From NCBI GenBank assembly GCA_002917075.1, contig NTMA01000073.1:124001-188000 (forward strand): a DNA stretch of 64,000 nt, given 5' to 3'. The notes below the pieces were generated by a model. The model saw only the letters and a list, made by a program, of their open reading frames with translations, ran no database searches and was not told where the DNA came from. The stretch comes from Hawksworthiomyces lignivorus (taxonomy: Eukaryota > Ascomycota > Sordariomycetes > Ophiostomatales > Ophiostomataceae). This document shows positions 21,037-33,148 of this stretch, in pieces; positions within the stretch are counted from its first letter, which is position 1, and each line of letters begins with the position of its first letter. The translations under genes and the position numbers were made by a program.

Positions 21037-24000
21037 TTAGTAGATTGATATGTGGTTTATTCTGAGTTGATCAATCTGCAATTCGACATTGACGATCCTG
21101 GACTTCTTGCTGAGCTCAAGCTCGCGTAGCAGCGCACATGCCGCAATGATCCAGAATGACTGTATATCGTTGCTCACTCTATGCGCTTCCCTTGGAAACT
21201 TAGTAGAGTATTGTTCTTGGGACGTCTTATGGCTGTACACGCAGGCTAGGCAGAGATTCAAAGCGTCTAGACGTTCCGCGTAAGAGACTGCGCGCGCAAC
21301 CCCTTCGCTTGCGTCACCGCTATCGTCCGCTGCCTGTGGCCGGAGCTGCGATGTGATCCAAGAAGATATCCGTTCAAACTCATCACGAAGCTTTCGTGAC
21401 CGATCCCGCTGTCGCTGGCTCTGGGCGCCAGTTTTGTTGATGATGGAGCCGATGAAAACCTCCAACTCGGTGATTGGCAGTGTGGGATGCTGAGAAAAGT
21501 CCTTCATCGTCTCGAAAATATCGCTCTCGTAACTATTTGTTTAGTTAGCATGAGAATCCTTTAGTTGTGACAGATGAATAGCGCTCAATTGTAGCATGGA
21601 CGCACGCTGCGCGGATGCGCTCTGCTTTTTCTCTTTTCTGTTCCCAACCCCAGCAGCCCAATTTTTGGCATTCGGCGGTAGCCCACCCCAAAAAGCTGTC
21701 ATAAAAAGCGATCTGCTCGTTTTCGTTCCTGCCTGTAGATGTCTGGACATTGCTTTGCCAAAATCGCTTTTCATCAATAGCGCGGTATAAGAGGCCAAGC
21801 GTCTTCATCGATCGGTAGTATTTGTAACTTGGAGCATCAAGACCATGAACATCATCATTGTCGTCGTTGGATGGATCTGCAAACTCTTCCAGCTCAATGT
21901 CAGAGCGATCATAGACGTGCACTAATGGGCCGGGAGCAAGGAAATCAGGGCGGAATTTCTTAGCTTGCGGCAGCTGCCGGAAGTCGGCCGCAATGCCGGT
22001 TTTTGAAAAATCTACAGCAGTCGAGTGCATTGCGGCAATTTTGATGCATTCATCCTCTCGTGTTCCTCCGTCCAGCTGGTCCGCTAAAATCATGTGCCGC
22101 ATCGCAATGATCCCAAGATAGTCCGTTTGCATAAAATTAATGAAGAAGTCAGCAATGTCTTTGGTCTCGACTCTGCGTCCGATATTTACGGGTTCCTGCC
22201 GCGGGTAATCAGCAGCCTCAAACGTGCGCAATGTCGGCACAAAGCACACGTTCGGGTCCCAGATGATGTTGAATATATCACCGTCGAGGTCGCCACCGCT
22301 CAGCTGGCTCGGCAGATCGCGCGTGCCGCGGCTGCTGAAGACGATGCAATTACAGAGGTCCCGCAGCGGATGACCTTCAGGCGGGATGATGTTGCGTGCG
22401 CGTTGAATATCGCCAGGATGCAAAGCTGGCGACCGGGTGACGAGAAGCGGAGAGAGGTTCGTGGGAGGAGGTTTGAAGCGCTGAGACTTGGATCTTATTT
22501 TTGACTCAAACGTTACATATACCTCCCCTTCCTTTAGAAACCTGGTCTCGTCCATCACACCGAAAAGAGTGATTCCATACGGGACAAATATGTGCGCTTT
22601 TTCTTTCAACAGGCGGAGTTCGCGGAGGATGACTGCATCGGACGCGCGGCGCAGGAATGGGTCACTTCGGTAGTCAAGCCCAAACTTGTCGGCCAGATGA
22701 AGCAGTTTGTGCAACTTGATCGCCGATCCCACGGACTGAGCCTTCATGAAGTTTGCCATGTTGTAGGGACTAGACGCGATGAGCTGCAGCTCCCCCAGGG
22801 CTGCGTTCTGAAGTCGGATGAACCAGGACCTTGGCACGCCCATATCTTCCAGAATCTTGATCAGCTGCCGGTTGAGATATAACGATATGGGCTGAGATGC
22901 TGTATCGCAGATCTCCAAATTCGCCGTCTCGCCGCTGTCAAACTTGGTCATGGATTTGCGCAGCCGAATCTGCCGGCCGGATAGACGTGTGTCGAGCGAC
23001 AACATCCCTTTGGCACCTGCAAAGCGTATTTGAAAACAAGTCGGGTAATTTTTACTTAGCGGTAGGTGCTTCCAAACAATCTTGGCGGCCTCTAGCGAAA
23101 TGGTGCCAACGCCGTCACTGAATACGCGGGTGCCGTCGGCAGATTCGACATCGGCAACGTCGAAAACCACCTCGATGTCGTGGTCTGCTATCGACACGGC
23201 GAAGGGTGTTTCCGAGAACGCCTGCCCGATTCTAGCAGCACACCGCGCGGGCGAATAAATTTCATGGAAATTCCCCAGCCCGGTAAGAATATTGAAGTAG
23301 GTCTGGAGATGGCCACGGTCGTCGAAAAAGGGTGCGGTAAACCACATAGAATGCGCGCGTAGAGACGAGTGCGACCAGCCAAGAAAATTATAGGTGCGAC
23401 CAGCCACTTGAATGCCCTTTTCCATGAACTCTTTGAAGCGACTGTAGACTTGGCTAAATTCTGTGCGGTTACTAAAACGCAAGCCCTGGCCATCTTCATC
23501 GCAGAATTGCACCCGTATGAAATAGTCGTTTTGATTTGGATATTTGCGTAGTACTCGATTCTTATTCTCCAGCTCTGGGCCGTGCAGTGTGATTCGTGTT
23601 GGTGTGACGACGACACGGTTGATCGGCGTCTGGTTCTGCCTAGAGAGAGCAGAGCCGTCCTGGACATCAAGTCCATCTCGAAGACCCTTTTCCGTGTCAA
23701 GAAGAAAGTCAACCAAGGCAGGAACCTCAAATAAGCTGGGATCCTCGTAGTCTGGAGTAGGCCAATCTATGATATTGAAAAGTCTCTTCATCGCGTGGAC
23801 AGATACCGGAGACACACCACGAATTTCAATGAGCTTTTTCGTCAGGTCGACCACAGTATCAGGAAGCAGGTACGTATTATACACCAGAGCTTGTAGCTGA
23901 AGAAGCAGGGGGAACGGTAGCGAATTCTCCGTCGTTGCATCAGATAAAACAGTCCTTAGCCGTCGCAGGCTAGAAGAAAAATCAGAACCTGAGGCTTCTG

Positions 24001-24820
24001 GCACCTCGGACCGGGTAACTCTCAGACTTCCCAAGTCCTTAAGCCGCTTCATCTTGCGATGAATCTGGGAAGCAGTCACGGCAAACCGGTACACCAAACA
24101 CATACCCACTATTGAGGAGTGCCTTGGGTTTAGTGCAGTGAGGCGAGTTCGTTTGTTCTCCTGGCTAGGGTCCTTTGCAGAGAAGAACAGGGGCACGCTC
24201 ATCAGTGTAAGTATGAGAGACCCATCGGCGGACCAGACGATTTCATAAATGCTGCTGAGGGGGACCTGAATCAGCACACCATCGTTTCGTTCGATAACGA
24301 GATGCTTCTTCCCGAAATGCAGTGAACCAGGACGCTCGTCAGTAAGTTCGGGAAAGAAAGTGAGCCTATCATCGAGAAACTTGTAATAGCCGCAGCTGAA
24401 ACGGAGCATGTTAAAATACTCGAGAGGATCACGGTTGGCATTCTCTCCTGCATTCGTAGGGCGAGGAAGGTCTTTCGACGCCTTGGCGTCGTTTTCTGTA
24501 TGCATAGATAGACTGCGGAGTGTTAGAGGATCTGGCGACCGATTGTTCTGCTTGCAAAGTACATGTGAATGAAGGATGGTAAGTCGAGATGTTGGGCGCC
24601 GACCGTTTGGTTTTTTAATTTCACCATGGGCATCCAGAAATCTTTGAGCATCTTCCATCTTAAGAAAGGTGACAAAAGCATGCTTCTTATGAGGAGACTT
24701 ATCACAGTCGTAGGCAGAATCCGCAATGTTCAGTTTTTTCATAAATGGCTCAAGTTGCAGTCTCAGACTTTGCTCATTCAGGTTGCCCTGAGCAGGGAGA
24801 TTTCGGAGTATAACTTCCAT
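21037..24820 (-). CDS. Cellular RNA-dependent RNA polymerase of RNA silencing (QDE-1/SAD-1/RRP-3 family) with N-terminal RRM-like region
   Basis: Two exons, 24820-21606 and 21532-21037, encode 1236 aa. The 73-nt intron (GTGCGT donor, GCTAAC branch, ATAG) joins ERIRA-A-YESDIFETMKDF in frame. Without it the ORF ends early. Residues 1-75 look like an RRM (VILRNLP as RNP2-like; KKHAFVTFLKMEDAQRFL as RNP1-like), as reported in some fungal and animal RdRPs. The catalytic double-psi beta-barrel holds the metal-binding signature SGGDLDGDIF at about 840, preceded by GTRDLPSQL. The conserved PYNMANFMKAQSVGS and RSDPFLRRA blocks are upstream. Family members copy single-stranded RNA to dsRNA for Dicer (quelling, meiotic silencing, siRNA amplification). 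The three catalytic aspartates of DLDGD are intact, so activity is expected. The exact clade needs a tree. Confidence 0.93.
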
Positions 24821-26179
24821 GCTCGATCAGGGCTGTAGAGAACACATAGAATTACAGAGCTAAGCACATCGAAATAGGTTTATTAACACAAAAAAAAGGG
24901 GGTTGGGAGAGGGAGGAGCAAAAAGAAAGGTAAGAGACGCAAAGTTGAGGAGTTCTCGTGTTTGTGATAAAAGACTGGAGTGAAAGGGAAATGAAAAGTT
25001 GCGAGATGAAGAGAGGAAATAGGGGGGGGTGAAGAGGGGTAAAATGCGATGCACGAAAGAAGGAGAGGCATGAGAGAAGAGACGAGAGAATGAAGAATAA
25101 ACACGTGTGAGATCCTTCTCACAATCAGTATGGCGAGAGCAGCTTGAGATTGGGCAAGATGAATGCAATCCAAACCAGCCAGAATGTCGCCGTGAGGTGC
25201 CGCAAGGCTGCGACGTTGACTTGCAGTTAACAAGCAAGCAATATTGACGACGGATGATTGGACTGAGCAGTCTGGGAACGTCTGCATGCACACACCCTAT
25301 TTGGGCTTCTAGAAATACTACGCATAGTTACCTCTGTAATCTCTCCATGGAGAAGACTCATATCTGGGATGTCTCTGGTGATGTGCAAACGCGGTCAAAT
25401 AGAGCAACAAGACCGTTTGCAGCTTTCACGGAAGGAACTGCGTGCACAGACGGCACCCGCTTTCAAGCATACGTTAAGTCGGCATTCTAGCTCATGTAAT
25501 ATGTACGGAGTGCATCTAGCATGGCGCCGGTGGCTCGGCATGGGAAGTCTTAATGTGATCAAGATTCGATGACTAATAAAGAAAAAGACCTTTTCCATTG
25601 TTTCTGTGACGATACCACCAGCGCCGTATTTTGTTTTGTTCTGCTCTGGCGTGCTGTTTAGCCTTTCTCCTGCACACGGGATCGCATCCATGCTCATAGA
25701 GGTTAATGCGGTTAACTCTCTACGACTTCTCTCTCGCATTCTGCTAGCCCGTCGATCCACTCCGCGCCGTATCGCCAGTGGTCTGCACATGAAGCAAACT
25801 AGGAAGTACTCTTCCCCGCCAACATGCCCCACCATCCATACATGCCGAACCGCAATCCCGCCGCGCTGCATCGCCGGTAGACGGCAACAGTCCCTTGGGG
25901 TGGCTCGTTGCCGCGGAATGTCCACAAATCAGATAGTGGATGCAGTGTGTTTAGTTCCACATGGAGGCTCTTGAATCGATCCGGCCGTGAGACAGGTATT
26001 TAAATGCAAGCTCATGCCCGCACGAGCTTCCTTGGCGCGAATTTCACAGACTGCGAATTGACTTGCTTATTACATTCGATCACTGCTATAGACTTCTTTT
26101 GTGCTTGACGGTGCGTCATCTGCTTCATTAATACTGTTCTCGTAGGTAATTCTGCAACAGAGGTGAAAATAGCGGAATC
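24821..26179. other. Divergent intergenic, no gene seen
   Basis: This 1.36 kb stretch lies between the RdRP (minus) and the EthD-hydrolase gene (plus). 24890-25110 is purine-rich on the plus strand (GGGAGAGGG, GAGAAGAGACG), i.e. a polypyrimidine leader for the RdRP. Two overlapping minus ORFs there are Ser/Leu/Pro-rich translations of that tract. A plus ORF at 25606-25974 has a hydrophobic start but no recognisable domain. Confidence 0.5.
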
Positions 26180-27817
26180 ATGGCTACCCCCGGAATGCTC
26201 TTCGTAACCATGCAGCCCAAGCCGGGCTTGTCTCTGGACCAGTTCCACGAGTGGTACAACAATGAGCACGGCCCGACGCGGCTGCGGCTGCACAATATCT
26301 TTTCCACGGGCCAGCGCTTTCGCGCTACCGACAACCTGGAACCCACGTTCCTTGCCACATACGATCTCGAAGACATGGCGTGGCTGACCAAGCCCGTGTA
26401 CACAGACCTCCGGGCTCACCGCACTCCCCGTGAGAGCGAGACTCTTAGCCAAATAGACGTTAACCGGCAGCTATTTGACCTACAATCCACCTTGCAGAGC
26501 CCGGATTTTGTCCCTGCCGCAAACGCTGCCGGTGACGAAGGAGACGGCCGCGTGCTCGTCTTTGTTGAAGTGACGCCGACAGATGCCGAGGGCGCTGAAG
26601 CCGAACTAGTGCGCTGGTATAAGGAGGAGCACTTCGCTATGCTGAGCAAGGTTCCCGGCTGGCTCCGCTCCCGGCAGTACCGGACATCGAGCTTGGACAA
26701 TGGCCCTCTCCGTCTGATCACGTTGCACGAATATGCCAAGGTCAATGGACTGGGTGGACCAGAGCACAAGGCATCGATGGCGACGTCCTGGCGTGAGGAA
26801 GTATTTTCCAAGTACGTGGGGCACAAGGGCCGGCGCACCTATTCGCTGTTCTACGTGTTTGGGCCGGCCCCGCGAGACGTTGAACACCTCGCCAAGCTCC
26901 CGGCGGCCAAGGCATTCGTTTCTGCCGATGCCAAGACCAAGACTACACCCAACGTCCACGACGCGACAGCGACTCTTGAGTCGTATATCACTACGCCAGA
27001 CGGCTTGGAGATTCCCTACATCTTGGAGGGAAACCCTGCTCCTGACGCTCCAGTCTTGGCCTTCTCCAACTCCCTGCTTACTTCGCTGCATATGTGGGAC
27101 AAGTTTGTTGCAGTCTTGAAGAAGAACCGACCCAACTACCGCATCCTCCGATACAACCAACGTGGTCGGCATGCCATTCCCTCGCCGCCTGTTCCAGCGA
27201 CTGTCGAGATGCTAGCTGATGATCTCTCGCATCTGCTGAAGGCATTGCGTATCTCCAAACTGGACGCGCTTGTCGGTGTCTCGCTGGGCGGCGCCACGAC
27301 GTTCCAGTTTGCACTGAAGTACCCAGACCAGGTAGCAAAGTTTGTGGCTTGCGATTTTAATATGGTCAGCAGCGAGACAAACACCAAGGCCTGGATGGAA
27401 CGTATTAGCATCGCGGAGAGCACCGCCGAAGACGGCACGCCGGGGATGCAGACACTGGCAGGTCTGACTGTTCCTCGCTGGTTCCACCCCCTCACGCTGC
27501 AGAACAAGAAAGAGGAGACGCAGGAAATGACCTCAATTGTGGCCACCAACGACCTCGAAGGCTTCAAGTATGGTTGCCAGGCACTCTGGACATTTGATAT
27601 GCGGGAGGCCTCAAAGGGATGCAAGGTCTCAGGTTTGTTTGTTGTTGGTGAAGGCGACGGGAAAGGTGCATTGGCCAAATCTATGGAGGGCTTCCGTGGT
27701 GTTGTCGGCCAGCCGGGCGGTGAGAAAATCGACCTCAAGATTGTTCCGGAAGCGGGCCATCTGCCGATGTATGAGAATCCCGAAGCTTTCTGGGAAAGCG
27801 TTAAGCAATTTCTGTAA
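26180..27817 (+). CDS. Fusion protein: duplicated EthD-like (dimeric alpha/beta-barrel) domain + alpha/beta-hydrolase (enol-lactonase-like)
   Basis: 545 aa, intronless. Residues 5-110 (LFVTMQPKPGLSLDQFHEWYNNEHGP) and 126-225 (VLVFVEVTPTDAEGAEAELVRWYKEEH) are two ferredoxin-like EthD-type repeats; both keep the W-Y-x-x-E-H helix. Residues 265-545 form an alpha/beta-hydrolase resembling 3-oxoadipate enol-lactonase: oxyanion/strand region FSNSLLTSLHMWDK, RYNQRGRHAIP, nucleophile elbow GVSLGG (Ser at about 367), a probable acid in VGEGDG, and catalytic His in EAGHLPMYENP at about 525. EthD-like folds are found in small enzymes and ring-cleavage accessory proteins, so the fusion suggests sequential steps on an aromatic-derived or lactone substrate. 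A single-domain relative lies at 43044-43955. The reaction is unknown. Confidence 0.88.
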   Translation: MATPGMLFVTMQPKPGLSLDQFHEWYNNEHGPTRLRLHNIFSTGQRFRATDNLEPTFLATYDLEDMAWLTKPVYTDLRAHRTPRESETLSQIDVNRQLFDLQSTLQSPDFVPAANAAGDEGDGRVLVFVEVTPTDAEGAEAELVRWYKEEHFAMLSKVPGWLRSRQYRTSSLDNGPLRLITLHEYAKVNGLGGPEHKASMATSWREEVFSKYVGHKGRRTYSLFYVFGPAPRDVEHLAKLPAAKAFVSADAKTKTTPNVHDATATLESYITTPDGLEIPYILEGNPAPDAPVLAFSNSLLTSLHMWDKFVAVLKKNRPNYRILRYNQRGRHAIPSPPVPATVEMLADDLSHLLKALRISKLDALVGVSLGGATTFQFALKYPDQVAKFVACDFNMVSSETNTKAWMERISIAESTAEDGTPGMQTLAGLTVPRWFHPLTLQNKKEETQEMTSIVATNDLEGFKYGCQALWTFDMREASKGCKVSGLFVVGEGDGKGALAKSMEGFRGVVGQPGGEKIDLKIVPEAGHLPMYENPEAFWESVKQFL

Positions 27818-30800
27818 CCTATATAATATGAGAGAAGGTGATAGAATAGCTGTATTCGTTAAAGATTCTTACTGAGCTTCTAGAGCCTAGGAGTTGAGAG
27901 TACCTCGAGCTTTATTCTCATGGATTTGTGTAATGTAAGGAACACCCGCATCATTTTGATTTCTCCTTTATTTTCCCCACGATACCAGCACAAGTGCCTT
28001 GGGCAACTTCTCTGCGTGTGTGATATCTCCAGACCAGAAGATATATATATTTATCCTATAAGGGCTTTTATCACGCAGATTTGGGTTTGTTATAGCTACT
28101 TTTTCTGACGGTTAGCTTTTCTGGCTTCATTGTCGCCGTAGCATATCTTCTTTGCTGCATATTTTACAGCTACTTCAAACTTACTCTACGTAGTTCAGGG
28201 GCCTGCTGATACGGTTCACATTATCTATTATTTATAACAGCCCTGTGTATGAACAAGTGTATCGTAGAGCATCCCTTTTTTTCCCACTCACAAAGGAGAT
28301 GAAATCGACGTGAGGATAGAGGAAGCTGGGAACAACTTTCTCATATATATATGTATGTATTTTCTGTGGCTACTTGGATCCATAGCATAATTAAAAGCAT
28401 ATACTGAAAGATGGAATTCAAGGGCAGAAAAAGATAATGTGGAAGAGACATTGGCTTGTACTTTCATGAAATCCAGTTCAATCGGGGATGCATTCACATA
28501 TGGCATTTACCCGAATTTGACCCTCTCCTGTTCAATGGGGTCCATGAATGTGCTGTTGTTATGCAGTGGCTACATATACAATGAGAATTTATCTCTACAT
28601 TAGGAAACCAACTTAGAAACAATACGTCATAGGCGTAATAGGTGTCAGTTTCTTGTAACAAACAATTTTATGTTATCCATTTCAATATAACCGCAGGGCT
28701 GATTATTTTAAGTTTGGCAGTTTTGCAATGGGCAATCCCCTCTCGGAAAAAGAGCATGCTAGAATTTTGAAGTGCTTTCAGGAATGCATTCTTAGTTTGT
28801 TCTTTTCTCCTTTTCAAAAATTTCAGATTTACATCTTTGCATCTCCTTTTGTACGTGAAGCTGAGTGTATCTCCTTGGATTTCTATGATTTATACGAATT
28901 GAACAATTTGCGACTGGTTTTCAAATCGATATTTGTGTATCTTAAAATAAACTAGATATGAAAGTCAGTTGTTTCTTAAAAAAAAAAGCCGCAATTGCTT
29001 TCTTCTTTTTATCTTCTAGGTTCGTACAAAAAAAAGGAAGGGGGGTAGGTGGGAGGGGTCCATTTAAATTAAGATTCAGGTCACCTTCTCGGCTCTAGAT
29101 TTTCTTTTCATCATGCCGTCTTCTTATTGCAAGAGTATTATTTCATGAATTAGATACAGCTTATTTTGATCTTTAATTCCACTTGCTAAGATTTACATCG
29201 GTTTCTCTCCATAAAAAAATTAAGAGAACCAAAATTGCATTATTAAAACAACATTTGCAATTGGACAATGGGAATCTCAAATGTATATATTGTATACATC
29301 TTCCCGTTGTGAAATTATCTTAAGACCAAAATATCGGACATCCGATGGGATGCGTGAACACTGCCTGCATGATTTAGCCGTATATGTGAACATTTCCCAG
29401 TTTTCTTCTTTTGAAATTTTGTTGAGAGTATTCCCAAACAAGGAAGAGAACCGTGTATAATTGTCAAGGCCGCAAATGATATTTACAAATACGCAATGTC
29501 TCAAAGATCGATAGAATCTAGGAATTTAAGTTCTGCGCTGCCTCAGATGGAGTGATCATTCATTCTTCATTGAGATAAAATAATCTCATTATTCCGTTTT
29601 TCTGCTCTGTCAAGGCCATTTTTCTGTAATATCACATATGCTCCAGGAAATTCAGAATCGAAACCCTGTTATTTCATAAGTTATGTCGTACATATGAAGA
29701 TCTGCTCTAACTTTCATTTGTCGGTTGGTGAATCTGTCGAGAATATCTGTATCAAACGACGTGTCAGACTACATTCAAACATTAAGCTGCTTGCCAACTT
29801 TCAATTTCTCGATTCCAAAATCACAGTGTGTCATTTTGTGGACTAAGCACAATGACGCTGCTTGAGAAGAGGAAATCATTTTATTCAGCGGCCGTTTCCA
29901 TGATGGGTTGAATCATGCATATCTTCGGATGTCAAATGATAAGTGCTGCGCTAATCCACTTATTTGAGGGAAAGCTAGCATACAGTATTTGGTTTACCTG
30001 CTTGGGTTGCACATTGAGCTAGCAATCAAAAAGTGAAAAATCTGCTCTCTCCCTTTCAGCATCCTATGCTTTGTCTACTACTCTTATTATTCTTTTGAAA
30101 TTTCAATAGCTGCTTCATATACTTGAGAAGCTTTAATATGCCATTGAATATAAGGAAGACGATACTAGAATCTATCTTGATGTGATACGATAAGAAACAA
30201 AAGAAATCGATTCTGAAGGCGAGAAAAAACGCTCATCAGTATATTATGAAGCAAATGTATCAGTCTGAGAAGTATCTAATACATTCTGGAATTTATTGCA
30301 AGTTTAAAATAGCAGGGGAATCAATTGTTTACTGCCACTGAGTTGCCATTAGGTATAGAAGATATTGATTTAAACATAACAAAACGTCAATGGCAGTATT
30401 TCAAACCGACATCTGGCCCATTGCGGGTAGTATTAAGGATGAGAGTTGAAGGCTATTTTTTGACAGAGATAGATGGTTGCTTATCATCGCTCAGGCTAAA
30501 GCAGCATCAGTAACTGTGGTAACGATGAAAATGGTGACTTTAAACCTCCCTCTCCCGCATGATATGTCATCCAACACCGCTGCCGATGTTACCGTCTTAC
30601 CGTTTTCAAAGCATCTGCTTTTTTATAAGCTTCTTCACCTCCCCTTACATTGGCTTAATTTTCTTTTAAAGTTATATGTATATTCCCCTTTTTTCCCCGT
30701 GCTATATTTTGAAGCTGTACCTGGCAGGAGGGGACGTATCGTGCTCTCTTTGTTAATGCTCTCAGCTGTTCTTTTCTCTCTCATAATTTCAATTCTTTAG

Positions 30801-31548
30801 TTTATCATGCTCCATATTCTTGGAGTACCTGGTACTTCTAATTTTGCACAACACGTAACAGACGAAAGGCAAGATGATTGAAGCAAACAAGATTCACTTG
30901 GGAAGACATCGCTTTTCCCTCGAGGCCCAGACCTACTCCTCGACGATAATATGTTCCCGCGGTATACGAGAAACAAAATACAGTGATTAGAAAATCCAAT
31001 GACATGAGTGGTCGGATTTTCTCTTTTTTTGTTAAAGACTTAGCCAGGTGCCGGTCGCTTGGACTGGGGTATATTGCTTCCCGGCTCCGAAAAGAGACAA
31101 GGTCCTATGCTTATAGTTATATTTATCCAATGAGTTGAAATGTATTCATCATCGGTAGAATATGTTTACCTTTATTATCGCGCTCGCTCCGCATCTTCTC
31201 CATTACATCGACGCACTTCAGCCGTCCGACTGTCCTAATTAAGAAATGTTTGCTCGCATTGCGAAAGAGCCGGAAGAGCAAGACGATAACGACAATGCCG
31301 GTTAAAAATCCAGCACTCTCTTCGTCCGTCTCCCCAACTATGTACAACGATCCATGGTATAGTTGCAGAAAGACTTAAAACCCTTCTTTCTCACCTTTCT
31401 TGTCTCTTGGCATCTGAGCCTCCTGTTTTTGTTTTGCTTTCCTACTCCTTTCTTAGCAGACATTTCTCTCAAGCCTCTTCGTGTCACACTTTGGGTCGAA
31501 CAAAAGCCAGCAAGTTGAATTTGCTTGTTTATTTACTAAGAAGGCATC
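27818..31548. other. AT-rich gene-free stretch
   Basis: This 3.7 kb stretch lies between two plus-strand genes. From about 28.0 to 31.4 kb it is visibly AT-rich and TA-dinucleotide-rich. It has no ORF above about 107 aa and none with family resemblance. No terminal repeats, target-site duplications or transposase remnants were recognised by eye. It could be a RIP-degraded repeat or simply an AT-rich spacer. Confidence 0.55.
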
Positions 31549-32265
31549 ATGGGCGTACTTCAGTTGACCACTGCAACACTGGCGTTGGTTGGTGTCGCCA
31601 TGGCGGCACCGACCGAAGAGTTGACTCCGAGGTCCTCGCTAGACAAGGTCTGCGACGACAACAAGATCTGCTATTCACAGTATGTCGCACCGAACAACGT
31701 GGCTTTCCGAATTGCCGTTCCAGACACCGCCACGGCCAAAGCCCCGTTTGACATTGCTCTGTCCATTGTGGCCCCGAAGGCCATCGGCTGGGCTGGTATC
31801 GCCTGGGGCGGCACCATGGCCAACGATCCCCTGACTGTGGGCTGGTCCAATGCCGCCACTGCTATCGTGTCTAGCCGCCATGCGACGTAAGTAGACAGTT
31901 GTCGACTCTAGGGGCTACGTGACTGAAGACGTGTTGTGCTGACCCTATCCAGTGGACACACCCTGCCGACTGCCTACGATGGTGCTAGCTACACCGTGCT
32001 TCCATCGTCCAAGACCAACGACACCCACTGGCAGCTCGACGTGATCTGCACTGGTTGCAGCACCTGGGGCACCACCAACCTCGACCCCGCTGGCACCGCC
32101 GTGGCGTTCGCTTACGCCTCGTCTGCCACCGCCCCGACGGACCCGTCCAACAACGCCAGCCGGTTCGGTATTCACAACGCTAAGGGCAAGTGGAGCCATG
32201 ACCTTAGCAGCGCCAAGCTTGCAAACTTTGCCAGCATTGTCCAGGCCGCGGAGAAGAAGGCTTAA
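31549..32265 (+). CDS. Secreted CDH-type cytochrome-domain protein (no dehydrogenase domain)
   Basis: Two exons, 31549-31886 and 31953-32265, encode 216 aa. The 66-nt intron has GTAAGT, GTGCTGACC and CAG and joins ...RHAT-GHTLP in frame. A signal peptide (MGVLQLTTATLALVGVAMAAP) is followed by the cellobiose-dehydrogenase cytochrome fold. The diagnostic motif GWAGIAWGGTMANDPLTVGW carries the methionine region that supplies one heme ligand, and IHNAKGKWSHDLSSAK corresponds to the histidine region near the C-terminal end. Cys pairs (C35/C42; VICTGCS) can form disulfides. The protein ends right after this domain: there is no flavin dehydrogenase and no CBM. In CDH this domain passes electrons to LPMOs. 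Here it may be an isolated extracellular electron carrier or glycan binder. That role is inferred; the domain call is strong. Confidence 0.87.
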
Positions 32266-33148
32266 ATAGGGAAGGGAAAATGGCCCTCCGCAAGTAGTGG
32301 CAAGGGAACAGAAGGATACCGCCATAAAAAAAGAAGCAAAAATAATAAAATAGGGACAGGATGGAACGAAAGAAGATAATCAACAAGTACCACACTGTAA
32401 TATCTACTAGAGTTCTACACAAATAGGGGTTAAAAAAAAAGGTCCGATGCGGTTTCTTTCCGCATTTGGAAAGTCTTAACTTTCGGAATGGCAGAACACG
32501 CAATCGCTAAACGTTGACCTGTTCATGTCCGATAATAATAAAGCAATAGTTGCTCTTCCTTGTTCTCTTCTACTTTTGCTCGTCAAAAGTAGGTCTAACT
32601 ATTCATTCGTGATGCTATACAATGGCGATGAAATTTTGAACCTATGATGCGTATTCCTTATTCATTGATTCGAACATGGTGGATGATAAGGCGACATAAG
32701 CCTAGACAAATAAATTAGGAAGGTGGTCGCTAGCACATTTCGGATGCACGTTTACCGTATCATGCTTAGTGGAACAGGCAGCCATGCTGTAGCGTGTCCT
32801 GAAGAGGGAATACGGAGAAAAAGTGTCTTGTGTTATTAGTGCGGATACGCCGTAGTTTTGGGTCTTCTACCACCTTCTACTCCTTTCCCCACACAGCGCA
32901 CTCGCATACGTATATCTTTGCAATCAACGGTTCACTATGGTGTGCTGGATACCTATGTACTCGGAACATTAGTACTTCCATGTCCGGGCCAGAGCGCATT
33001 CAAGCGATTTGGCACTAGATGGGGCAAATTAACACTCAAAGGCTCTGCTAAATTATTTCCTTTGCACTCTCTCACCTTTTCAACATCACGCTCGCATCTC
33101 TACCCCTATCTCTGGCAGTTGGTATCTCTCACGCAGTTAATCGCAAAA
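32266..33148. other. Intergenic, no gene seen
   Basis: This spacer between tandem plus-strand genes is A-rich just after the cytochrome stop (candidate polyadenylation region 32320-32440). It becomes pyrimidine-rich ahead of PHO88. Confidence 0.55.

Noticed and set aside
24860..25293. Two overlapping minus ORFs (143 and 136 codons) upstream of the RdRP
   Set aside because: Both are Ser/Leu/Pro/Phe-rich readings of one polypyrimidine tract in different frames; a leader is more likely.
25606..25974. 122-codon plus ORF with a hydrophobic start
   Set aside because: No domain, no cysteine pattern or conserved motif, antisense ORF of similar size; coding evidence insufficient.
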